Assembly: GCF_024464655.1 (NCBI RefSeq) | Contig: NZ_JANHAV010000002.1 | Location: forward strand, 124,001-188,000 | DNA length: 64,000 bases | Direction: 5' to 3' | Origin: Halobellus inordinatus | Lineage (GTDB): Archaea; Halobacteriota; Halobacteria; Halobacteriales; Haloferacaceae | Part shown: positions 57,149-64,000 of the stretch, piece after piece | Layout of the letters: each line of letters starts with the position of its first letter | How positions within the stretch are numbered: the first letter of the stretch is position 1 | Translations under genes and position numbers: made by a program | Notes under the pieces: model-generated | Seen by the model: the letters and a program-made list of their open reading frames with translations, nothing else | The model's database searches: none | Told to the model about the DNA's origin: nothing

Positions 57149-58558
57149 TTAGCCGAACGGTCCGAGACCGCCGCCACCGCCGCCGCCGAGGCCGCCCATT
57201 CCGCCGCCTCCGCCCTGATTCTGGAGCTTCTTCATCATCCGCTGCATATCGCCGTCGCCCATCCCCTGGAACTGCTGGATGGTCTGCTCCATCATCTTGT
57301 GCTGTTCGAGGAGTTCCTGGACCGTTTCCTCGTCCTTCCCGGAGCCGCGGGCGATCCGGCGGACGCGGGAGGCACCGATCGAACGCGGATTCTCCAGTTC
57401 GTTCTCGGTCATCGAGTCCATAATGACGTCGAACGAGTGCATCCGGTCCTGGGTGACGTCCATCGCGTCGTCGGGGAGTTGATCCTTGAAACCGCCGCCG
57501 AGGCCCGGGATCATATCGAGGACCTGATCGAGCGGGCCCATCCGGTTCATCGCCTCCATCTGCTTTTGCATATCCTTGAGGGTGAACGAGCCCTCCATGA
57601 TGTCCTCGGGGTCCCAGTCGTCGTCTTCCTCCTGGGTCTCGGCCATCGCGCGCTCGACGCGCTCGGAGAGCTGTTTCAGGTCGCCCATCCCGAGCAGCCG
57701 GGAGATGAAGCCGTTGGGCTCGAAGCGCTCGATGTCTTGGACGGTCTCGCCCGTCCCGAGGAAGGCGATCGAGGAGCCGGTTTCGTTGACGGCCGTCAGC
57801 GCGCCGCCACCCTTCGCCGTCCCGTCGAGCTTGGTGACGACGACGCCGCCGATGCCGATGGCGTCGTCGAACTCGCGGGCCTGCTCTTTCGCGCCCTGCC
57901 CGATCGCAGCGTCCAGCACCAGGAGCGAGCGGTCCGGTTCGACGACGTCTTCGATCTCCTCGATCTCGGCGATGAGGTCGTCCTCGAGCGCGTGTCGCCC
58001 GGCGGTGTCGACGATGTGAACGTCGGCGTCTTCCGTCGCTTCGAGGCCCTCGCGGGCGATCTTGACGGGGTCGGACTCGTCGGGGTCGCCGTAGAACGAC
58101 ACCTCGGCGCGCTCGCACATCTGCTTGGCCTGGTCGTACGCGCCGGGGCGGAAGGTGTCCGTCTGGATGACGGCGGGACGGAGTCCCTTCTTCGAGAACC
58201 ACCACGCCATCTTCGCGGCGCTCGTGGTCTTCCCCGACCCCTGGAGGCCAGCGAGGAGAATCGTCTGCGACTCCAGCGGTAGCTCGGTGGATTCGCCGAC
58301 GAGGTCGACGAGTTCCTCGTAGACGATCTTGAGGACGTGATCCCGCGCGGAGGTGCCGGCGGGCGGTTCTTCTTCTGTCGCGCGTTCTTCGATGGACGAG
58401 GAGAGGTCCATCACGAGGCTGACGTCGACGTCTGCAGAGAGCAGCGAGCGCTGGATCTCCTTGACGATCTCCTCGACGTCCTCCTCGTCGAGGCGGGATT
58501 TCCCCTGCAGCTTATCCAGACTGCTGCGGAGGGAACTCCCGAGATTGTCGAGTACCAT
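57149..58558 (-). CDS. srp54: Signal recognition particle GTPase SRP54
   Basis: 469 residues from ATG 58558. G domain motifs: [53 protein letters not shown] domain with Met-rich helices ([23 protein letters not shown], then MMKKLQNQ) and a Gly-rich tail. A good Shine-Dalgarno (GGAGGTG near 58562-58568) lies 3-4 nt before this ATG, which decides against the GTG at 58564. It targets membrane and secreted proteins co-translationally with FtsY (59703). Confidence 0.96.
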   Translation of the reverse strand: MVLDNLGSSLRSSLDKLQGKSRLDEEDVEEIVKEIQRSLLSADVDVSLVMDLSSSIEERATEEEPPAGTSARDHVLKIVYEELVDLVGESTELPLESQTILLAGLQGSGKTTSAAKMAWWFSKKGLRPAVIQTDTFRPGAYDQAKQMCERAEVSFYGDPDESDPVKIAREGLEATEDADVHIVDTAGRHALEDDLIAEIEEIEDVVEPDRSLLVLDAAIGQGAKEQAREFDDAIGIGGVVVTKLDGTAKGGGALTAVNETGSSIAFLGTGETVQDIERFEPNGFISRLLGMGDLKQLSERVERAMAETQEEDDDWDPEDIMEGSFTLKDMQKQMEAMNRMGPLDQVLDMIPGLGGGFKDQLPDDAMDVTQDRMHSFDVIMDSMTENELENPRSIGASRVRRIARGSGKDEETVQELLEQHKMMEQTIQQFQGMGDGDMQRMMKKLQNQGGGGGMGGLGGGGGGGLGPFG

Positions 58559-58561
58559 TAC

Positions 58562-58569
58562 CACCTCCT
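58562..58569 (-). promoter_or_regulatory. Shine-Dalgarno site of srp54
   Basis: AGGAGGTG on the minus strand before ATG 58558; complementary to the 16S rRNA 3' end. Notable because many haloarchaeal genes here lack any such site. Confidence 0.6.
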
Positions 58570-58621
58570 ACGCCGCCACGCGGGTAAAGGCTTTTTCTGC
58601 GCCGCGGACGACGCTGCGGTG

Positions 58622-59269
58622 ATGGCGGTCCTTCCCGACCTCTCGACGTATCTCGCGTTCTGTGCGGCGGCAGTCGCGCTCATTCTCACGCCGGGACCGG
58701 ACACGATGTACGTCCTCACGCGGGGGATCCAGAGCCGCGACGCCGGCGTGCGCTCCGCGCTCGGGATCGCGACGGGCGTGCTCTTTCACACCGCGGCGGC
58801 GTCGCTCGGCCTCGCCGCCCTCCTCCGCGCCGCGCCCGCGGCCTATCAGGTCGTGAAGTACGTCGGCGCGGCGTATCTGCTCTACCTCGGCGTGCAGGCG
58901 ATCCGCAACGACGAGTTCGGGTCTTCGATGGGGTCCGACTCGGGGACGGAACCGGACGGAGACGCAGCGGCCGCAACCGCAGCCGGAAGTTTCCGCCGGG
59001 GTGTCCTCGTCAACGCGCTCAATCCGAAAGTCGCGCTGTTCTTTCTCGCCTTTCTCCCCGGATTCGCCGGGTCGGGGCCGGACGCCGCGCCGCGGATGCT
59101 CCTCCTCGGAGCGACGTACGCCGCCTTGACGGCGGTGTACCTCGGCGGTATCGGCGTCGCGTCCGGGCGGGTCGGGCGGGCGCTGTCCTCGTCGGCGACG
59201 ACCTCCCGGCTGAGTTGGCTCGGCGGCGGTGCGATGATCTCGCTCGGACTGGCGCTGGCGGTCGAATAA
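58622..59269 (+). CDS. LysE/RhtB-family amino acid exporter
   Basis: 215 residues, ATG 58622 (GTG just before, 58619, is possible). About six helices, family opening CAAAVALILTPGPDTMYVLTRG, and GVLVNALNPKVALFFLAFLPGF. Probably exports amino acids or homoserine lactone-type compounds. Divergent from srp54; the promoters share about 60 bp. Confidence 0.9.
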   Translation: MAVLPDLSTYLAFCAAAVALILTPGPDTMYVLTRGIQSRDAGVRSALGIATGVLFHTAAASLGLAALLRAAPAAYQVVKYVGAAYLLYLGVQAIRNDEFGSSMGSDSGTEPDGDAAAATAAGSFRRGVLVNALNPKVALFFLAFLPGFAGSGPDAAPRMLLLGATYAALTAVYLGGIGVASGRVGRALSSSATTSRLSWLGGGAMISLGLALAVE

Positions 59270-59360
59270 CTCTCCCGAGCGCGTCCCTGACCCGTTCGCA
59301 CGGTGTTCGTCCCACGACGGCACACACTCCGATGAGGAGGGCCTCAGAAATATCATATAC

Positions 59361-59374
59361 ATTTATTATATTTC
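59361..59374 (+). promoter_or_regulatory. TATA box of the DUF5789 gene
   Basis: ATTTATTATATTT, centred about 27 nt before ATG 59395, in a strongly AT-rich patch. Predicts a leaderless transcript. Confidence 0.7.
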
Positions 59375-59394
59375 CGAACGTACTAGAGGTACGT

Positions 59395-59652
59395 ATGACA
59401 GAATCGATCAGACTCAATAGAATCGGCACGGTCTTCTCCGGGCTCTCGTTCCCCGTGTCGCCGTCGCGCGTGACCAGCGAGTGCGGCGACCTGACAGTCC
59501 GACTGGCCGAGGGCTCGGTCACCGTGGGCGAGGTGATCCAGCAGTCTGACAGCTACCGCTTCACCTCGAGCGACGACCTCGAACTGGAGTTTCTGAACCT
59601 CCTGCCCAGATCGGCGGTCGGCGAGCCGTTCCAGTCCGACGGCGACGCGTAG
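59395..59652 (+). CDS. Small haloarchaeal protein of the DUF5789 family
   Basis: 85 residues with start decided by the TATA box. RIGTVFSGLSFPVSPSRVTSECGDLTVRLAEG and DDLELEFLNLLPRSAVGEPFQSDG match the DUF5789 pattern I recall from haloarchaea. No function known. Not linked to neighbours. Confidence 0.87.
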   Translation: MTESIRLNRIGTVFSGLSFPVSPSRVTSECGDLTVRLAEGSVTVGEVIQQSDSYRFTSSDDLELEFLNLLPRSAVGEPFQSDGDA

Positions 59653-59702
59653 GCGGCGGAGTTATCGAAAATCGAAAAGCGGCTACGGCTATCGAAGAAC
59701 GG

Positions 59703-61040
59703 CTACGATTCCTCGCCCACCAGACGTTCGACCATCCGCTCGGGGTCGAATCGCTCGATGTCGTCGTAGCCCTGTCCGACGCCGAGGAACAGGATCGGCT
59801 TGCCCGTGACGTACGCGATGGAGATGGCCGCGCCGCCGTTGGAGTCGGCGTCGGCCTTCGTGAGGATCGCGCCGTCGATCTCGGCGGCGTCGTTGAACGT
59901 CTTCGCGCGCTCGACGGCATCTTGGCCCGCGACCGCCTCGTCGACGAACAGCGTCATATCGGGGTCGACGACGCGGTCGATCTTCTCCAGTTGGGACATC
60001 AGGTCGTTCGAGGTGTGGAGCCGACCTGCGGTGTCGCCGAGGACGACGTCGATGTCGTGTGCCTCGGCGTACTCGACGGCGTCGTAGAGCACGGCGGCGG
60101 GGTCGCCACCCTGCTCGTGGGCGATGAGTTTCGTGTCGAGGTTGTCCGCGTGCTTTTGGATCTGCTCGTTCGCGCCGGCGCGGTAGGTGTCGCCGTTCGC
60201 GAGGACGACCGAGAGCCCGCGGTTCTCGAAGTAGCGGGCCAACTTCGCGATGCTCGTCGTCTTCCCGACGCCGTTGACGCCGGTGAAGACGATCGTGACC
60301 GGCTTCTCCGCCGACTCGACGCGCGCGTCGAAGTCGAACTGCCCCACGCTGATGACTTCGTAGAGCGCGTCGTGGAGCGCGGTCTCGACGAGTTCGCCCG
60401 TGGTCTCGACCTGCGCGCGCGTCTCCCCGATCATCTTCTCGCGGACGGTGTCGAGGATCTCCTCGGCGACGTTCATCTCGACGTCGCTTTCGAGAAGCGC
60501 CATTTCGAGTTCCCAGAGGGGATCTTCGAGGTCTTCTTCCTCGATGATCACTTTCCCCGTGGCGAACGCTGCGGCGCGCTTGAGCCGACCGGGACCGGAG
60601 TCGTCCTCCTCGTCTTCGTCCTGCAGCGCGGCTGCGGCCTCCTCGGAGGCGAGCGAGGCGGGCTGTTCGTCCGCACCGTCTGCCTCGGTCGCTACGGTCT
60701 CACCACCGGTTTCTGCTGCGGCTTCATCGCCGGTTGCCGCTGTCGTCTCGGCCGCCGCGTGGTCTCTCTCAGCGGTCGCAGTTTCCGCGCTCTCGTCGCC
60801 GGGTTCGGCCGTTTCCGCGGTGACGGTGTCTGGTTCGGTGACCTCGCCACCCTCCGGTGTCGTTTCGGTCCCCTCCTCGGCGGATGCCGCCGTTTCGACT
60901 CCGCCGGCGGCGTCCTCGGTGTCCGCCGCCTCGGCCTCGGATTCGTCGAGTTCGGCCGCTGATTCCTCTGCTTTCTCTTCGGCCGTCTCCTCGACGTCTT
61001 CGCGGAAACTGTTGAGCTTCTTTTTCAGTCCGTCGAACAT
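59703..61040 (-). CDS. ftsY: SRP receptor FtsY
   Basis: 445 residues. The first ~135 are a highly acidic A-domain (Glu/Ala/Thr-rich, repeated EAEAADTEDAAGG-style stretches) typical for halophiles. NG domains follow: GVNGVGKTTSIAKLA, NGDTYRAGANEQ, DTAGRLHTSNDL and TKADADSNGGAAI. Docks SRP54-ribosome complexes at the membrane. Same strand as pfdA and L18Ae just upstream. Confidence 0.96.
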   Translation of the reverse strand: MFDGLKKKLNSFREDVEETAEEKAEESAAELDESEAEAADTEDAAGGVETAASAEEGTETTPEGGEVTEPDTVTAETAEPGDESAETATAERDHAAAETTAATGDEAAAETGGETVATEADGADEQPASLASEEAAAALQDEDEEDDSGPGRLKRAAAFATGKVIIEEEDLEDPLWELEMALLESDVEMNVAEEILDTVREKMIGETRAQVETTGELVETALHDALYEVISVGQFDFDARVESAEKPVTIVFTGVNGVGKTTSIAKLARYFENRGLSVVLANGDTYRAGANEQIQKHADNLDTKLIAHEQGGDPAAVLYDAVEYAEAHDIDVVLGDTAGRLHTSNDLMSQLEKIDRVVDPDMTLFVDEAVAGQDAVERAKTFNDAAEIDGAILTKADADSNGGAAISIAYVTGKPILFLGVGQGYDDIERFDPERMVERLVGEES

Positions 61041-61125
61041 AGTTGTCTGCCGCTGTTACGTGGTCGTCTACTGCCTGGGTGCTGCTTCTACGGCGGCGCA
61101 CCCGTAAATCGAGTCTGCGGTTGCG

Positions 61126-61590
61126 TTATTCGTCGTCGCCTTCCTGCATCTGCTGCATCTGCTGCATCTGCTGTTGCTGCATCTGCTGTTGCATCTGCTG
61201 GGCCTGCTGTTCGAGCTCGGAGCTCTCGTCTTCGAGTTCGTCGACGTCCTCGCGGACCTCGTCGATGCGGTCGTCGAGAGCGTCCTGCTTCGTCTGCAGC
61301 GCGCTGACGGCGTCGTCTGCGGGCTGTTCGGCCGCGAAGTCGCCGCCGAGGTCGACGATGACTTCGTCGATGTTCTGGATCTCCGCGCGGAGGTACGCGC
61401 CGCCGCCGAGGGGGACCTGCACGGTCGATCCCGTCTCGAGCGTCTCGATCGCTTCGATCGCTTCGTCGATCTCCGTCTGCTCGGACTGGAGGTCGTCGAT
61501 CTCGGATTCCAGCGTCTCGATTTCCTCGTCGATCGCCTGCAGTTCCTGGGAGAGCTGCTGGAGTTGCTGCTGACCGCCGCCGCCCATCAT
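61126..61590 (-). CDS. pfdA: Prefoldin subunit alpha
   Basis: 154 residues. N-terminal and C-terminal coiled coils flank a beta-hairpin (GSTVQVPLGGGAYLRAEIQ) and IVDLGGDFAAEQPADDAV. The C-terminus is a Gln/Met repeat (MQQQMQQQQMQQMQQMQ) before EGDDE. The start (61590; MMGGGG, or one codon later) overlaps the end of L18Ae by 4 bp. Holds unfolded proteins for the thermosome. Confidence 0.95.
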   Translation of the reverse strand: MMGGGGQQQLQQLSQELQAIDEEIETLESEIDDLQSEQTEIDEAIEAIETLETGSTVQVPLGGGAYLRAEIQNIDEVIVDLGGDFAAEQPADDAVSALQTKQDALDDRIDEVREDVDELEDESSELEQQAQQMQQQMQQQQMQQMQQMQEGDDE

Positions 61591-61772
61591 GCTGCGGCCT
61601 CCGTTGCGATTTCGTCGATCTCGATCTGAGTCCGCTTCAGACCGTGCTGACTCCCGACGTTCGCGTAGACGCGCTCGCGAGCGACGTTCTCGTTCGGAGC
61701 CTCGACGACTGTGTTGAACTCGCTGAATCCGTCGCGGCTCTGGAACCGGCCGCTCACTGCGAACTTACTCAT
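61587..61772 (-). CDS. rpl18a: Ribosomal protein L18Ae (LX)
   Basis: 61 residues: MSKFAVSGRFQSRDGFSEFNTVVEAPNENVARERVYANVGSQ fits the archaeal LX/L20e family, a short 50S protein. It overlaps pfdA by 4 bp. This gene-pair-ftsY order is conserved in haloarchaea. Confidence 0.93.
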   Translation of the reverse strand: MSKFAVSGRFQSRDGFSEFNTVVEAPNENVARERVYANVGSQHGLKRTQIEIDEIATEAAA

Positions 61773-61946
61773 ACCGTTCGATTCCCGAGCGAGCGGGAAG
61801 TATCTTCCTACTCGGGCTCCCGAAAACGGGCGCGAGTCACGCCGTGAGAGCGGCTCTCAGAAACGCCGTTCGGAGCAAAAGTCGGAGGCGGCGATCGTAC
61901 TGGACGCTCCTCTGCAGACGGTGATACCGACGGGGAGAACGCGAGG

Positions 61947-62612
61947 TTACTCGAGGTAGCCGAGGGCGTCCTCGATCCGGCTCAGTTCCGGGCCGGTGGT
62001 GTCCTCGCCGGCGACGTAGCTCGTCTCGTTGGCGACGAGCCCGGAGCCGACGAGCGGTGCGCCGTAGTTGACGGTCCCGATGTCCGCGCGAACGTCGAGG
62101 TGCGCTTCGAGCGCTTCGAGTTCGGGCTCGCGGGATTTCGGGTGACACAGCGCGCCCTCGTTGGTCGCGACGGCGGCCGTCCCGACGGTCTGGACGTCCG
62201 CGAGGTCGCCGCGCTCGGCGGGGACGCCGAGCGCGGATTCGACGGCGTCGACGGCCTCCTCGGTGAGGTCGGGGTGGACGTACGCCCCGTAGTCGTTCGC
62301 GAGAACGACGTTCCCGGCGGCGTTGATGTGGCCGGGAAGTTCTGTGACGGGGACGCCCGCGGTGGATTCGATGGCCTCCTTCTCGCGCTCGGTCGCCTGG
62401 CTCGTCACCAGGATCCCGTTCTCGTTGCCGGTCGCGAGCGCGCCGACGGTTCCGGAGCCGCCGACGGTCGTCGTCACGGCCGGAACGTCGAGTTCGTCGG
62501 CCATCGCGTCGACGACGTCGTCTTCGGCGTCCGAGCGAACGATGAGTACGTCGTCCGTCGCACGGGCGAACACGCCGACGTAGGGCGACCCGGCGAAGGA
62601 GGCGCGGAGCAC
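61947..62612 (-). CDS. eif6: Translation initiation factor 6 (eIF6)
   Basis: 221 residues starting at GTG 62612 ([18 protein letters not shown]). Fivefold pentein repeats with characteristic [21 protein letters not shown] and [11 protein letters not shown]. Binds the 50S subunit and prevents premature joining. Directly downstream of L31e (one base gap). Confidence 0.95.
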   Translation of the reverse strand: MLRASFAGSPYVGVFARATDDVLIVRSDAEDDVVDAMADELDVPAVTTTVGGSGTVGALATGNENGILVTSQATEREKEAIESTAGVPVTELPGHINAAGNVVLANDYGAYVHPDLTEEAVDAVESALGVPAERGDLADVQTVGTAAVATNEGALCHPKSREPELEALEAHLDVRADIGTVNYGAPLVGSGLVANETSYVAGEDTTGPELSRIEDALGYLE

Positions 62613-62613
62613 G

Positions 62614-62892
62614 TTATTCTGCCGGCTCCGCTTCGACGATGGACTCGCCGTCCTCGTCGAATCGGGCGGCGCGGACGCGGAGCTTGCTCGGGGGCTTCTG
62701 CTTGCCGCGTGCCCACACCGTCTCGTTGAGCGAGGGGTCCAGACGGACGTCGTCTTCCTCGACCGAGAAGTGCTTCGCGAGGTGCTCTCGGATCAGAGAC
62801 ATCGCTCGACCCGCGCGCTCGTGGGCGGGGACGACGCTGACGTCTCGGAGCGGTACCGTGATGACGCGCTCTTCGAAGTCGCTGGCGCTCAT
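62614..62892 (-). CDS. rpl31e: Ribosomal protein L31e
   Basis: 92 residues: [35 protein letters not shown] and [20 protein letters not shown] are typical L31e motifs. Ends 1 base before eIF6. Acidic C-terminus [15 protein letters not shown]. Confidence 0.96.
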   Translation of the reverse strand: MSASDFEERVITVPLRDVSVVPAHERAGRAMSLIREHLAKHFSVEEDDVRLDPSLNETVWARGKQKPPSKLRVRAARFDEDGESIVEAEPAE

Positions 62893-62894
62893 TC

Positions 62895-63047
62895 TTACTC
62901 GTCCGTGTCACTCCGCCGCCAGTTGCGACGCTTGGGGTTTCGCGTGACTTCCATGTCCGTCTTCATCATCACCCAGGCCGGAACGCGCGTGTTCTGGCGT
63001 TCCAGTTTGGCCAGACGCTTCTTCTTGGCCTTCGACTTCTTGCTCAT
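62895..63047 (-). CDS. rpl39e: Ribosomal protein L39e
   Basis: 50 residues, translated from ATG 63047: [19 protein letters not shown] then [28 protein letters not shown]. The basic, short sequence and the NPKRRNWRR end are the L39e hallmark. First gene of the L39e-L31e-eIF6 unit; too short for routine gene calling. Confidence 0.95.
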   Translation of the reverse strand: MSKKSKAKKKRLAKLERQNTRVPAWVMMKTDMEVTRNPKRRNWRRSDTDE

Positions 63048-63221
63048 AGTGCTCGTCTGTTTCCCCGGATCGCATAAAATCTTGTTCCTTCGACGCCGCT
63101 CGCGTGCGAGCGCCTCACTGCCCCGAACGATGCTGTTTCACTCTGATCTGCCCCGTGCCGAGCTGTCGCCGCCGCGCCGTTTCGAGATATTCAACACCGC
63201 CCGTGTCGTCTCTCACGTCAA

Positions 63222-64000
63222 TGCGTAATCTGACTGCCTTCGTCTTTCTGCTCGCGGCCGCCATCTGGGGCACCGCGTTTATGGTGACGAAGGCCGGCCT
63301 CGCGTGGATCCCGCCCGCTCTCTTTGCTGCGCTTCGCTTCGACCTGGCTGCGATCGTGCTCTTCGCGCTCGCGACGTGGCGCGGCGATCGGATCCGTCCC
63401 CACGGTGCGGAGTGGCGGCCGATTCTGACCGGCGGCGTTCTCCTCATCGGAATCCACCACGCGTTCTTGTTCTCCGGACAGGTGTACGTCGCGAGCGCTG
63501 TCGCAGCCGTCCTGCTCGGTCTCATCCCCGTCATCACGCCGACGCTGACGCGGCTGTCGTCGACGCGAGAGCGACTCACGCCGATCGGCGTTGTCGGGGT
63601 CGCGCTCGGCTTCATCGGCGTCGTCACCATCGCGAATCCGGATCCGGCCAACCTCGTCGGTGCGGACCTCCTCGGAGTGGTACTCGTGCTCGGTTCGGCG
63701 GTCACCTTCGCCGTCGGCGCAGTGCTCACGCACGACGCCGCCGACACGATGCCGATGCTGGCCGAACAGGCGTGGATGATGTTCGTCGGCGCGGTCGTCC
63801 TCCACGTGACGAGCGTCGTGCTGCCGTGGGAGTCGGCGGCCGACGTCGTCTGGTCGCTCGAAGCGGTCGTCTCGCTCGGCTACCTCGCCGTCGTCGCGGG
63901 CGCGGGCGGATTCGGCCTGTACTTCTGGCTGCTTCGTCGCGTCGGCCCCGTGGAGGTCAGTCTCTTAGAGTACGTCATTCCGATCTTCGCCGCCATCTCG
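63222..64000 (+). CDS. EamA/DMT-family transporter, cut by window edge
   Basis: 259 residues are visible, starting MRNLTAFVFLLAAAIWGTAF. Two EamA units: the first about residues 1-140 (GGVLLIGIHHAFLFSGQVYVASA), the second beginning near VLVLGSAVTFAVGAVLTHD. About nine helices so far; the last part is missing. Such exporters handle amino acids or other metabolites; substrate unknown. Confidence 0.88.

Overview
The window is a dense stretch of a haloarchaeal (class Halobacteria) chromosome. GC content and third-position GC are high, and the proteins are strongly acidic. Archaeal information genes (TBP, RFC small subunit, eIF6, L31e, L39e, L18Ae, prefoldin, SRP54/FtsY) sit beside genes that haloarchaea took from bacteria (uvrB, uvrC, NAD-dependent ligA). 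Several genes have a TATA-like box about 25-30 nt before the start codon and little or no leader. The genus cannot be fixed from sequence alone.

Layout: 1-3468 holds a truncated TauE/SafE exporter and uvrB. 3570-9664 is an accessory nutrient module: a five-gene Urt/Fmd-type ABC importer (minus strand) facing a bacterial-type aliphatic amidase, amiE (plus strand), across an AT-rich control region. 9665-10238 is non-coding and contains a long inverted repeat. 10239-16788 holds an FAH-family enzyme, small haloarchaeal proteins, a DUF7847-like membrane protein, a divergent pair of two-domain sulfurtransferases and a zinc-finger protein. 16806-36423 mixes scattered histidine genes (hisB, hisG, hisA, hisI), tbp, a tRNA-G10 methyltransferase, archaetidylserine decarboxylase, rfcC, tRNase Z, a DUF460 protein, tyrS, glmM, the prepilin peptidase pibD and a 2Fe-2S ferredoxin. 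36562-43071 holds a Pit phosphate transporter and a methionine-assimilation region (two O-acetylhomoserine sulfhydrylase paralogues and metX). 43193-52934 holds ligA, an ABC-2 exporter, uvrC, a CBS protein, a Tat lipoprotein and mdh. 53023-53594 holds a 50-residue zinc protein and tRNA-Arg(TCT) with tandem copies of its 3' end. 53700-64000 holds two UPF genes, a GATE-domain protein, two half-size MgtE proteins and the SRP/ribosome cluster srp54, ftsY, pfdA, L18Ae, eif6, L31e, L39e, ending in a truncated EamA transporter.

No CRISPR array, intact insertion sequence or rRNA was seen. The less ordinary content is small: two copies of an 82-bp palindromic element at gene stop codons, a direct repeat carrying the tRNA-Arg 3' end, a solitary origin-recognition-box-like motif, a hairpin shared by two convergent genes, operator-like palindromes, and a structured uvrC-CBS intergenic region with an orphan promoter. 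The amide uptake and hydrolysis module is the clearest multi-gene functional unit.
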